The translations under genes and the position numbers were made by a program. 64,000 nucleotides of DNA, taken from SCGC-AG-212-J23 sp035762345. Lineage in GTDB: Bacteria > Pseudomonadota > Gammaproteobacteria > Burkholderiales > SG8-39. Positions 34,364 through 42,343 of the stretch are shown one piece after another (within the stretch, counting starts at the first letter, position 1; the number at the start of each line of letters is the position of its first letter). The DNA is taken from the NCBI GenBank assembly GCA_035762345.1, contig DASTPE010000068.1:1-64000 (forward strand). Direction: 5' to 3'. The notes below the pieces were generated by a model, which saw only the letters and a program-made list of their open reading frames with translations, was not told where the DNA came from and did no database searches.

Positions 34364-35238
34364 GCGCGGTAGACGAGCATCTCGCCACTCGCCGCGCCGC
34401 GGGCCTGTTCGACTTCTCTTTCATGGGCCTCTACGAGTTCAACAACGAGCCAGAACTCCAGGCTCTGCAAACCCGCAATCTCGACGCGCTGGCCCCAGGC
34501 CAGGTCGCCTACACCCTGCTCCTCAAGGACGACGGCGCAGTCCTCATCGACGCGACTGTCTGGCGCCTCGACGCCGAGCGCTTCTGGCTCTTCACCGGGA
34601 AGCGCGACCCCTACGGCGGGCGCGACCGCTCCGGCAAATTCGCCATCCTCGCGGTGCAGGGCCCTGCGAGCGGCCGCATTCTCGCCAAGCTGATCGGCGC
34701 CGACGCCGTCGTTTCACTGAACTATTTCCATTTCGGTACGTTCAGAAACGTCATCGTCGGCCGCATGGGATACAGCGGCGAGCTAGGCTACGAGCTCCTC
34801 GTCCCCGCAGACGAGGAACCCGCTCTGCGCCACCGGCTGCTGCACCTTGGCGCCGGCGACGGCCTGCGCGAATGCACGTGGGACGCCGCAGACAGCCTGC
34901 GCATCGAATCCGGCTACGTCCTCTTCGGGCGCGAAGTCGACGGCCGCGCCAATCCGCGCGAGCTTGGACTGGAGCGTTTCGCACCGAATAGGACATTCGA
35001 CGTTGCGCGGCGGCTCGTCGGCCTGGAGCTCCTCAATGAGCAAGGCCTGGCCGGTATGCCGGCGGCCCAACTGACCAGCACCTGCTTTTCGCCGACGCTG
35101 GGAAGAACGATCGGCCTTGGTTTTGCGAATTCGGATCCAGGCAGCCTGGTACGCCTGGCCGACCGTCACACCGCGCGCGTCGCGCGGCTTCCCTTTTACG
35201 ACCCGGAACGCCGCCGGCCGCGCGCATCGCCGCTGTAA
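34360..35238 (+). CDS. GcvT-like (aminomethyltransferase/YgfZ superfamily) protein
   Basis: A 292-residue folate-dependent-family protein. It opens VDEHLATRRAAGLFDFSFMG, which aligns to about residue 35-40 of glycine cleavage T protein, so the usual N-terminal strand is absent. It retains LAVQGPASGRILAKL and RMGYSGELGYELLVPADEE, then GLRECTWDAADSLRIESGY and a C-terminal GcvT_C barrel. gcvH and gcvP are absent, so it is more likely a THF-dependent demethylase or related methyltransferase than glycine cleavage. It is coupled to the TauE gene by a 4-bp overlap. Confidence 0.85.
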   Translation: MSAVDEHLATRRAAGLFDFSFMGLYEFNNEPELQALQTRNLDALAPGQVAYTLLLKDDGAVLIDATVWRLDAERFWLFTGKRDPYGGRDRSGKFAILAVQGPASGRILAKLIGADAVVSLNYFHFGTFRNVIVGRMGYSGELGYELLVPADEEPALRHRLLHLGAGDGLRECTWDAADSLRIESGYVLFGREVDGRANPRELGLERFAPNRTFDVARRLVGLELLNEQGLAGMPAAQLTSTCFSPTLGRTIGLGFANSDPGSLVRLADRHTARVARLPFYDPERRRPRASPL

Positions 35239-35256
35239 GCCCGATACACTGCGCCG

Positions 35257-35604
35257 GTGAGCGCTCTCAACGACCCCCGGGTCCTGTTCGCCGCCGAGCG
35301 CACGCTGCTCGCGTGGAATCGCACCGCGTCGGGGCTGATCGCCCTTGGCTTCTTCATCGACCGCGGCTCGCTGCTTGGTGCATCGGGCAGCGGCCGCGGC
35401 TTCGCGATCGCAATCGGACTGGCATTCATCCTGTTCGGCGTCATACTGAACGTACTATCGGTCGTACAGTACCGCCGCAGCCTGGCCTCGCTCAACCCAG
35501 CCGAGATTCCGCCCGGTTACTGGCTCAACCTTCCGGTCGTCACGAGCCTCGCCGTCGCGATTCTCGGCCTTGCTCTCGCCTTCTATCTCATCGTCACGCC
35601 TTAG
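35257..35604 (+). CDS. DUF202 (YidH) family membrane protein
   Basis: A 115-residue protein with a GTG start. The family signature DPRVLFAAERTLLAWNRTA is followed by three transmembrane helices (TASGLIALGFFIDRG, IAIGLAFILFGVILNVLSV, LPVVTSLAVAILGLALAFY). The function of DUF202 proteins is unknown. It is the likely partner in transcription of the haloacid dehalogenase gene that begins 10 bases downstream. Confidence 0.9.
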   Translation: MSALNDPRVLFAAERTLLAWNRTASGLIALGFFIDRGSLLGASGSGRGFAIAIGLAFILFGVILNVLSVVQYRRSLASLNPAEIPPGYWLNLPVVTSLAVAILGLALAFYLIVTP

Positions 35605-35614
35605 CGCACTAAGC

Positions 35615-36325
35615 GTGGACATCCGCGCCTGCTTGTTCGACGTCTTCGGCACCGTGGTGGACTGGCGCACGAGCGTGAGCCTGGACCTGGCGGCGTTTGC
35701 GAGGCAAAAGGGCGTCACGAGCGTCGACTGGGTCGAGTTCGCGGTCGAATGGCGCAAGCTCTACCAGCCGTCGATGGAGGAAGTGCGCTCGGGCAGGCGC
35801 GCCTTCACCATTCTGGACGTGCTGCACAGAGAGAGCCTGGACAAGTTGGTCTCGCGCTACCGCATCAAGGGACTTTCCGAGGCCGACCTCGAGCACATGA
35901 ACCGCGTTTGGCACCGGCTCGACCCGTGGCCGGACGCGATCGAGGGCCTGAAACGCCTAAAGACCAAACTGGTCATCGCGCCCTGCTCCAACGGCAACAT
36001 CGCGCTCATGGTGAACATGGCGAAGCGCGCCGGGCTGCCGTGGGACTGCATCCTCGGCGCTGAGACCGCGCGTGCCTACAAGCCGATGCCGGAAGCCTAT
36101 CTCGCTTCCTGCCGGCAACTGGGTCTCGCGCCGTCTTCAGTCATGATGGTGGCCGCGCACAACCATGATCTGAAGGCCGCCAAGGCACAGGGGCTCAACA
36201 CGGCCTTCGTCGCGCGTCCGACCGAACATGGCTCCGGCCAGACCACGGATCTGGCGCCGGACGCGAACTGCGTCGATATCGCGCCGAAGCACTTCGTCGA
36301 GCTGGCGGTGAAACTCGGCTGCTAA
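35615..36325 (+). CDS. Haloacid dehalogenase, type II (HAD superfamily)
   Basis: A 236-residue HAD hydrolase. Motif I is CLFDVFGTVVDWR, with the nucleophile Asp near residue 8; the cap segment contains WHRLDPWPDAIEGL, motif II is APCSNGN, and motif III/IV is YKPMPEAY with VMMVAAHNHDL. The last is the type II 2-haloacid dehalogenase pattern (S-x-N and A-x-H-x-x-D). The chosen GTG start gives the normal N-terminus VDIRAC. Activity on L-2-haloacids is plausible; many relatives act on other phosphate- or halide-bearing substrates. Confidence 0.88.
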   Translation: MDIRACLFDVFGTVVDWRTSVSLDLAAFARQKGVTSVDWVEFAVEWRKLYQPSMEEVRSGRRAFTILDVLHRESLDKLVSRYRIKGLSEADLEHMNRVWHRLDPWPDAIEGLKRLKTKLVIAPCSNGNIALMVNMAKRAGLPWDCILGAETARAYKPMPEAYLASCRQLGLAPSSVMMVAAHNHDLKAAKAQGLNTAFVARPTEHGSGQTTDLAPDANCVDIAPKHFVELAVKLGC

Positions 36326-36419
36326 ACGGAAAAACGCAGTGCGAACAGCGTGCGCGGTACTTGGCGACTTTTTGCTCTAGTGCTTTCCGCAATAAGTCAG
36401 GAACGCAGTCAGGAATCCG

Positions 36420-36614
36420 TCAGCTCCACAGTCCGGCGAGGGCGAAAAGCAACATGCTCGCGCCCATCACGCCGTAGCCGGCGTAGTTGAGCGCCCGGCC
36501 GGTTTTCTCCGTAATGCGCCCGCGGGTCTGAAGATACGAAGCAAGAGAAGACAGGATCGCGCCGATGATCGCCAGCGTAACGACGACCGGCTTGGTGAGC
36601 AGAGCCTCCATCAA
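36420..36614 (-). CDS. Small membrane protein at the end of the oxygenase/ABC operon
   Basis: A 64-residue protein with two hydrophobic helices (VVVTLAIIGAILSSLASYL and YAGYGVMGASMLLFALAGLW) joined by a basic loop QTRGRITEKTGR. No family was recognised. Its ATG overlaps the stop of the upstream ABC ATPase gene by 4 bp, so it is translated as the last member of the operon and could assist the transporter. Confidence 0.75.
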   Translation of the reverse strand: MMEALLTKPVVVTLAIIGAILSSLASYLQTRGRITEKTGRALNYAGYGVMGASMLLFALAGLWS

Positions 36615-37480
36615 GCGCGGCTGGCGCGCTTGAGGTAGGCGTCGACGAAGTCGGCGGCGGCCTTCGAGCCGCGCGAGAAGGAGCGCATAGCCTCGGCGTG
36701 CAGGATGGAGAGCGCCTGCTTCTTGATGTCGTTGGCGCGGTCGCTTTCGACCAAGTCGGCCAGCTTGCGCGGGCGCGGCAGGTCGACTTCGATTACCGCG
36801 CGCACTTGGGTGGGGATGTTGGACATGACGAGCATGCGATCGGCAAGGAACACGCCCTCGTCGATATCGGTGGTAACGAAGAAATTAGTCCGGCGGTTTT
36901 CCTCGTACAGCCGTGAGTAGTACTCCCACATGAGCTCCTTGGTCATGGCGTCGAGACCGCGGAACGGCTCGTCGAGGATCATGACCTTGGGGTTGTTGAT
37001 CATGGCGCGCGCGAGCTCGGCGCGGCGCTGCATGCCGCCCGAGAGCTGGCCGGGATACTTGTCGCGGAACTCCTGCAGGCCGACCTTGTGGATCAGGAAC
37101 TCGCCGAACTCGAGCGTCTCGCGTGTGACCTCACCTCGGGCGCGCGGGCCGTAGAGTATGTTCTGCCAGGTGGTCATCCACGGAAAGAGCGCAGTCTCTT
37201 GGAACACGACGAGGCGGTCGCGGCTCGGCTCGGTGACCGGCACGCCGTCGAGGAGGATCTCACCCTCGGTAGGCTGCTCGAAGCCGGCGAGCAGGCGGAT
37301 CAGCGTGCTCTTGCCGCAGCCCGACGGCCCCACCATGACCGTGAGCTTGGCGCGCTCGATGGTGAAGGAGCAGTTGTGCACCACCTCCTTGCGGAAATGG
37401 ATCGCGCCGTAGGACTTGCGGACGTTCTCGACCCGGATCTCGCCCGGGATAATCGTGGGTCTTATCGCGCTTTCAGCCAT
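36611..37480 (-). CDS. NitT/TauT-type ABC transporter ATPase (second of two)
   Basis: A 289-residue ATPase. Walker A is GPSGCGKST near residue 50, the signature is QLSGGMQRRAELARA, and Walker B is VMILDEPFRGLD. The D-loop and switch His region is altered: FFVTTDIDEGVFLADRM has Thr-Asp where most ATPases have Thr-His-Asp. The C-terminal ~60 residues, ending VDAYLKRASRA, extend past the usual domain. It is likely paired with the permease at 37462. Overlaps of 19 bp upstream and 4 bp downstream show translational coupling. Confidence 0.93.
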   Translation of the reverse strand: MAESAIRPTIIPGEIRVENVRKSYGAIHFRKEVVHNCSFTIERAKLTVMVGPSGCGKSTLIRLLAGFEQPTEGEILLDGVPVTEPSRDRLVVFQETALFPWMTTWQNILYGPRARGEVTRETLEFGEFLIHKVGLQEFRDKYPGQLSGGMQRRAELARAMINNPKVMILDEPFRGLDAMTKELMWEYYSRLYEENRRTNFFVTTDIDEGVFLADRMLVMSNIPTQVRAVIEVDLPRPRKLADLVESDRANDIKKQALSILHAEAMRSFSRGSKAAADFVDAYLKRASRA

Positions 37481-38325
37481 GGCGTAGCGTAGCGGCCGCC
37501 CCAGCGCAGCAGCTCGCTGGAGACGAACCCCGCGATCCCGATCGAGATCATGCCGACCACGATCTGCTCGTAGGAGCCGCCGACGTAGGAGTTCCAGATG
37601 AAGAAGCCCAGGCCGCCGCCGACCCCGGCCTGCTGGCTGCCGCCGCCCGAGATCATCTCGGCGGCGACCACCACTTCCCAGGTGATGCCCATGCCGACTG
37701 CCGAGCCGACCACGATCGACGGCAGCGTGCCCGGCAGGATGACGCGGCGGAAGATGTCCCAGTGCGACGAGCCCATCGACTGCGCCGCCTGGAAGTAGCG
37801 CACGTCGATCGAGCGCGCGCCGCCGAGCACGTTGATGACTATGGTGTAGAAAGCGCCGAGGAAGGTGATGAAGGTGATCGCGAGCTCCTGCGTCGGCCAG
37901 AAGATGATCGAGGCCGGCACCCACGCGAGCGGCGGGATCGGCCGCAGCACCTCGAACACCGGGAAGCCGATGCCGTGGGCGACGCGGCTCACCGCGAGCG
38001 CCAGGCCGAAAGGGATGCCGATGATCATCGCGGCGATGAAACCGCTCATCACGCGGAAGAGGCTCATGTACCAGCTCTGCCAGTAGCCGTGCTGGCCGAG
38101 CACCGCGAGCAACGCCTTCAGCACGGCGGAAGGCGCGGGCACCGCGCCGATCCACGGCAGATAGTCCTTTTTGAAGCCCATCGCGCCGAGCAGCTCCTTG
38201 AACGGCGTGAAGAACTCGGGCGCCATCCATTGCTTGGAGCGCGCGCCGAGCTCCCAGAGGACGAGGAACACGACGATCGAGAGGGCGCCGCGCCAGAAAG
38301 CCGGGCTGGACAGGAATTTCCTCAT
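37462..38325 (-). CDS. NitT/TauT-type ABC transporter permease
   Basis: A 287-residue inner-membrane permease with about six helices. The family region VFEVLRPIPPLAWVPASIIF is followed by the EAA loop AAQSMGSSHWDIFRRVILPG, typical of nitrate/sulfonate/taurine permeases (SsuC/TauC). It starts 4 bp inside the end of the first ATPase gene. Together with the permease fusion at 39140 it gives the cluster two permeases for one binding protein. Confidence 0.93.
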   Translation of the reverse strand: MRKFLSSPAFWRGALSIVVFLVLWELGARSKQWMAPEFFTPFKELLGAMGFKKDYLPWIGAVPAPSAVLKALLAVLGQHGYWQSWYMSLFRVMSGFIAAMIIGIPFGLALAVSRVAHGIGFPVFEVLRPIPPLAWVPASIIFWPTQELAITFITFLGAFYTIVINVLGGARSIDVRYFQAAQSMGSSHWDIFRRVILPGTLPSIVVGSAVGMGITWEVVVAAEMISGGGSQQAGVGGGLGFFIWNSYVGGSYEQIVVGMISIGIAGFVSSELLRWGGRYATPWLKAR

Positions 38326-39143
38326 CCTTCCTTTTCCCCGGCCTGGAAGGCCTTGAGCGCCTCCTCGTGCACCGCGTCGTTAGTCTCCTCGATCAGCTCG
38401 CGGAAGCGCTTCGAGGTGAGCACGCCGTAGTCGCGCGGGTGCGGTATGTCGACCGCCAGAACCTTCTTCGGCTTGCACGGCCGCGTGGTCATGATCGCCA
38501 CGCGATGGCCGAGGAAGATCGCCTCCTCGAGGTCGTGGGTGATGAAGAAGATCGTCACCTTGTTCTTGTAATAGATCTCGAGCAGCGCCTCGTGCATCAC
38601 GCTCTTGGTAAGCGAGTCGAGCGCGCGGTAGGGCTCGTCGAGCAGCAGCACCTTCGGGTCGTTCATCAGTGCGCGCACGATCTCGACGCGCCGGCGCATC
38701 CCCGAAGAGACCTCGCCGGGATAGTTGTGCTCGACCCCCGAGAGCCCGGCGTCAGCCATCATCGCTCGGCCCTTGTCGATCGCCTGCTTGCGGCCGAGCT
38801 TGCCCTGCATCACCGGGCCGAAGATCACGTTCTCGAGGTTCGACTTCCACGGGAACAGCGCGCCGTTCTGGAACACCACGATGCGGTCGGGCCCGGGCAT
38901 GGACTTCGGCTGCTGGGTGGAGCAAAGCAGCTCCCCGTCCATGAGGATGCGGCCCGAGGAGATCTCGTGAAACCCGGCGATGGCGTTCAGCAGCGTCGTC
39001 TTGCCGCAGCCCGAGGGGCCGACGATCATGCAGATCTCGCCCGGCTCGATCTCGAGCGAGCAGTGGTCGACGGCCATGACCGCGGCGCCTTCCGGGTCGT
39101 AGACCTTGACCACGTCCTGGATCGAGATCTGGCCCCGGCTCAT
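38322..39143 (-). CDS. NitT/TauT-type ABC transporter ATPase (first of two)
   Basis: A 273-residue ATPase. Walker A is GPSGCGKTTLLNAIAG, the signature is EVSSGMRRRVEIVRALM, Walker B is VLLLDEPYRALD, and the switch region is FFITHDLEEAIFLGHRV with a normal His. Its relative at 36611 lacks that His, so this one may be the main hydrolytic subunit if they form a heterodimer. Stop and start overlaps of 4 bp link it to the permeases on either side. Confidence 0.94.
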   Translation of the reverse strand: MSRGQISIQDVVKVYDPEGAAVMAVDHCSLEIEPGEICMIVGPSGCGKTTLLNAIAGFHEISSGRILMDGELLCSTQQPKSMPGPDRIVVFQNGALFPWKSNLENVIFGPVMQGKLGRKQAIDKGRAMMADAGLSGVEHNYPGEVSSGMRRRVEIVRALMNDPKVLLLDEPYRALDSLTKSVMHEALLEIYYKNKVTIFFITHDLEEAIFLGHRVAIMTTRPCKPKKVLAVDIPHPRDYGVLTSKRFRELIEETNDAVHEEALKAFQAGEKEG

Positions 39144-40480
39144 CTGTCGGCCAGCGCGAGCTCCCGCACGCGCCATTCCATGAGGTAGTCGCCGGCGATG
39201 CGCACCATCGCGCTCGTGACGTAGCCGACGATGCCGAGCGTCACCATGCCGATGATGATCGTCGGGTAGCGCACCATCATGTATGAGGTGTTGATGACAT
39301 AGCCCAGGCCGTACTGACCGGAAACCATCTCGGCGGCGACCAGTGAGAACCATGACACGCCGACCGAGATCTGCAGGCCGGTGAAGATGAAGGGCAGCGC
39401 GCCCGGGATGATGACGTGACGGAACACCTGCCGGCGGTTGGCGCCCAGGCAGTTCGCGGCGCGGATGTAGGACTCGTCGATCGACTCCACGCCGAGCATG
39501 GTGTTGAGCGCGGTGGCGAAGAACGAGGCGAGGAACGCGAGGTATACCACCGCCGACTCGGTCGCGATGAACATCACGATCGCGAGCGGCACCCAGGCGA
39601 GGATCGGGATCGGGCGCAGCATTTCGAACACCGGGAACACGTATTCCTTGAACGCGCGCGACCAGCCGAGCAGCAGGCCGAAGCTCACCCCGAGCAGCGT
39701 GGCGAGGAGGAAAGCCTTGGTCACGCGCCAGATCGAGACCAGGATGTGCTGGTAGTACTCCTCCGTGTACACCGACAGGCCGTAGGTCGGGTTCGGCGAC
39801 AGCCACTCCTTCACCACCGAGGTGAGGCCCGGCATCTCGCGGAAGCGCGGCAGCTTCCACACCTCGACCGCGAGATACCAGAAGCCGAGGAACAGCGCGA
39901 AACCGATCACCATCAGGTAGGGGCGCGGGCTCTTCAGCCAGAGCGACAGCCGATACATCGTGAGCGCAAGGCGCGACATCTCCTCGGTGACCGGCCCGGC
40001 GAGGCGCCGCACCTGCGCGAGCACCGCCGGCACGGTGAACTCGCGCTGGATCATGGCGACGAAGCGGTCCATGACGTGGCCACCGGCGAGCGGCTCGGAC
40101 TCGAGCACCGCGACCAGCGATTCGGTGTCGATGCGCAGCACCTCGGTCGGCTCGGCTGCGGTCACGGTGGCGAGGCGCTTCGTCTGCCCAAGCAGCAGCC
40201 CCGCCCAGCCGAACACGCCGCCGCGCTTCACGCGCTTGAGCGGCTCGCGCGCACCGACCTCGGGCCCGAATACATGGTCCGCGCGCCCGGATAGCACCAC
40301 GAAGACGTCGTCGGCGAGGTCGCCCGCGGTGTAGATGCGCTCGCCGGCGCCGTAGCGCGCGGGGCGACCGATCGCCGCTACGCGCGCGAGCAGCGCGCCG
40401 GGAGCCTCCCCGAACGGCGTGCTCTCGCGCAAAGCGGCGACCGCGTCGTCGGCCGAGCCGACGGGAATCGCCGCCGCCAT
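39140..40480 (-). CDS. ABC permease with N-terminal cyclic-nucleotide-binding-fold domain
   Basis: A 446-residue fusion. Residues ~15-150 are a cNMP-binding jelly roll (YTAGDLADDVFVVLSGRADH, then GGVFGWAGLLLGQTKRLATV); a linker follows, a first helix lies near 187-206 (LMVIGFALFLGFWYLAVEVW), and then a NitT/TauT permease core with LRPIPILAWVPLAIVMF and the EAA loop AANCLGANRRQVFRHVIIPG. The domain belongs to the same divergent group as 33144 and 41612. Placement suggests ligand-controlled gating of import, which I have not seen described. It has a 1-bp overlap with the binding protein gene upstream and 4 bp with the ATPase downstream. Confidence 0.88.
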   Translation of the reverse strand: MAAAIPVGSADDAVAALRESTPFGEAPGALLARVAAIGRPARYGAGERIYTAGDLADDVFVVLSGRADHVFGPEVGAREPLKRVKRGGVFGWAGLLLGQTKRLATVTAAEPTEVLRIDTESLVAVLESEPLAGGHVMDRFVAMIQREFTVPAVLAQVRRLAGPVTEEMSRLALTMYRLSLWLKSPRPYLMVIGFALFLGFWYLAVEVWKLPRFREMPGLTSVVKEWLSPNPTYGLSVYTEEYYQHILVSIWRVTKAFLLATLLGVSFGLLLGWSRAFKEYVFPVFEMLRPIPILAWVPLAIVMFIATESAVVYLAFLASFFATALNTMLGVESIDESYIRAANCLGANRRQVFRHVIIPGALPFIFTGLQISVGVSWFSLVAAEMVSGQYGLGYVINTSYMMVRYPTIIIGMVTLGIVGYVTSAMVRIAGDYLMEWRVRELALADR

Positions 40481-41586
40481 CAGCCCTTCGGCGCCTGGGA
40501 GTCGGGCAGCGCCCGCACCTGCCCGATCGGCGCCTTGAGCCCCCGCTCCTTGAGGATGTCCTCGGTCCACTTCGACTCGACGGCCTCGGGGCGCATCTTG
40601 TCGACGTTGATGCTCTTGATCGAGTGCAGAAACGCGGTGGCGCGAGTCAGGAGCTCGCGCGTTTCGGGCGTGAACCCGTAGTGGAGCTGGTTGCGCACCG
40701 GCTGGCCGCCGGCCTTCTCGTCGTAGCTGCCGTAGAGCGAGTACCACAGCACGCGCTCGCCAAAGCCGGTGGTCTGCTCCTTCGCCATCTTGATGACCTC
40801 GGCGTTGTTCTTCGTATCAGCGAGGAACAGCTGCGCGTCGAGCTCGGCCTGCAGCCAGGCCTTCACCACGTCGGGCCGCGCCTTGATCAGGTCGGCGCGC
40901 ATCGCGAGGAAGCCGCCATCGTTTTCCTGCACGCTCGCGCCCGAAGCGATGCGGCGTGCGAGACCCTCCTGCACCAGACGCGAGGCGGTCGGCTCCCAGA
41001 TCACTGCCGCGTCGAGCTTGCCGGCGCGGAAGTTGGAAGTGATCACCTCGATGTTCTGGTTCAGGTACTCCTTCGGGTTGATGTTCAGCTTCTTGAAGGT
41101 CGCCTGCGCGTAGCGGTCGGTGCACGAGCCCTTCGGCACCGCGACGGTCTTGCCGTCCAGCCAGCGCAGCGCCGCGTTCGCGTCGGGGAAATTCGGCGCG
41201 TCGTTGCGCGCGAGGAAGATGTTGCACTGGTCGTAGCCCAGGCCGAGGTTCGCCACCAAGCGCACGTCCGCCACCTCCGTCTTGGTGGTGGAGACGATCG
41301 ACGGCATGTCGCCCATGTAGCCGATGTGCTGCTTGCCGGCGAGCATGTTGTTCACGATGATCGCGCCCTGCAGGCCGATCTGGAACTCGACGTTGGACCC
41401 TTTCGGCAGATACTTCTCGTAGAACTTCTTGCCGCGCATCACCACGCCGGACCACGACTGCGTGTAATACGGCTGGTAGCCAACGACCACGGTGACCGGT
41501 CCGCCCGGCTTGCCGTAGTCCTGCGCGAGCGCCGCGCCGCTCAGCGACGCCGCGATTGCCGCTGCTATGAAATGCCTGCGATTCAT
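40480..41586 (-). CDS. NitT/TauT (SsuA/NMT1-like) ABC substrate-binding protein
   Basis: A 368-residue periplasmic protein. The start at 41586 is chosen for its ribosome site and the export signal MNRRHFIAAAIAASLSGAALA, possibly twin-arginine. The core shows VTVVVGYQPYYTQSWSGVVM, the ligand-loop region QIGLQGAIIVNNMLAGKQHI with YMGDMPSIVSTTK, then KGSCTDRYAQATFKKLN and DAAVIWEPTASRLVQEG. These features are shared with nitrate-, sulfonate- and taurine-binding proteins. It is the only binding protein of the cluster. The ligand is inferred as an organic sulfonate or similar anion. Confidence 0.92.
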   Translation of the reverse strand: MNRRHFIAAAIAASLSGAALAQDYGKPGGPVTVVVGYQPYYTQSWSGVVMRGKKFYEKYLPKGSNVEFQIGLQGAIIVNNMLAGKQHIGYMGDMPSIVSTTKTEVADVRLVANLGLGYDQCNIFLARNDAPNFPDANAALRWLDGKTVAVPKGSCTDRYAQATFKKLNINPKEYLNQNIEVITSNFRAGKLDAAVIWEPTASRLVQEGLARRIASGASVQENDGGFLAMRADLIKARPDVVKAWLQAELDAQLFLADTKNNAEVIKMAKEQTTGFGERVLWYSLYGSYDEKAGGQPVRNQLHYGFTPETRELLTRATAFLHSIKSINVDKMRPEAVESKWTEDILKERGLKAPIGQVRALPDSQAPKG

Positions 41587-41611
41587 GATGCCCTCCTCTC
41601 CTCGGTTGTCT

Positions 41612-42343
41612 TCACCTTGCTCCGGATGATGCAAGATAACGCGCGATCAGCGCCGCCAGCCGGCGCATGACCACAAAACCCGCCGCCGGATCGCCCTCCA
41701 GCACGCGCAGCGCAGCACGGCCGTTGATGCGCAGGATGGACGAATCCTCCAGGGCGCGCGCGCTGGCGATGCGCGCGGGTGTACCTTCGAGCAGCGCCGC
41801 CCAGCCGAACACTTCGCCCTTCTTGAGCATGAAGCCACCGGGCGCGGCGCGGTCGCCGCGCCCGATCAGGAACTCGATGCGCCCGGAATCGAGCACGAAC
41901 AGGTCCTCGGCCGGATCGCCGGGGCGGTACAGCACCGCGCCGGCGGGATAAGTTTCTTTCTTTGCCAGGGAGCTCAATTTCGCCAGCGTGGCTTCGGCCA
42001 ATCCGTTGAAAAGCTCGCCCACGTCGAGCGCGGTGGATTCGCCGCCGAGATAGAGCGCATCGCCCTCGCGCGCGATCGGGTAGCGCTGCAGCGGCGCCTC
42101 GGCGATGCCAAGCGGAGCGCCGCTGCGCACATCCCATTGCCACAGGTGCATGTGGCAGGTAAGCGTCGCGCCGTCGAACAAGCCCTCGCACAATGGCACG
42201 TCCTGGTGCGGGCACATGGCCTGGAAGCCGATGAACTCGCCGCCGGCGTTCGCGACCACGAGCTTGAGCCCGCCCTCGGCCTCGCATTCTTTGAGGGTGT
42301 TTTCGGGGACGTCGGCCACGCGGCAGATCATGCGGTTCGCCAT
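41612..42343 (-). CDS. Rieske ferredoxin fused to a cyclic-nucleotide-binding-fold domain
   Basis: A 243-residue fusion. Residues 1-105 are a Rieske ferredoxin with both cluster motifs, CPHQD near 44 and CHMHLWQWD near 63, spaced 16 residues apart as usual. Residues ~110-243 are a cNMP-binding jelly roll (YRPGDPAEDLFVLDSGRIEF, then GEVFGWAALLEGTPARIASA). The ferredoxin would carry electrons from the reductase to the oxygenase. The added domain is kin to those at 33144 and 39140, with Trp in place of the ribose-binding Glu of CAP. The start overlaps the reductase stop by one base. Confidence 0.9.
   Translation of the reverse strand: MANRMICRVADVPENTLKECEAEGGLKLVVANAGGEFIGFQAMCPHQDVPLCEGLFDGATLTCHMHLWQWDVRSGAPLGIAEAPLQRYPIAREGDALYLGGESTALDVGELFNGLAEATLAKLSSLAKKETYPAGAVLYRPGDPAEDLFVLDSGRIEFLIGRGDRAAPGGFMLKKGEVFGWAALLEGTPARIASARALEDSSILRINGRAALRVLEGDPAAGFVVMRRLAALIARYLASSGAR

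Noticed and set aside
35615..36325. Haloacetate degradation island
   Set aside because: A single HAD-type dehalogenase beside DUF202, with no haloacid permease or mobile element, does not make a degradation cluster.
36326..36419. Possible terminator after the haloacid dehalogenase gene
   Set aside because: There is a T-run (TTTTT) but no convincing stem directly before it.
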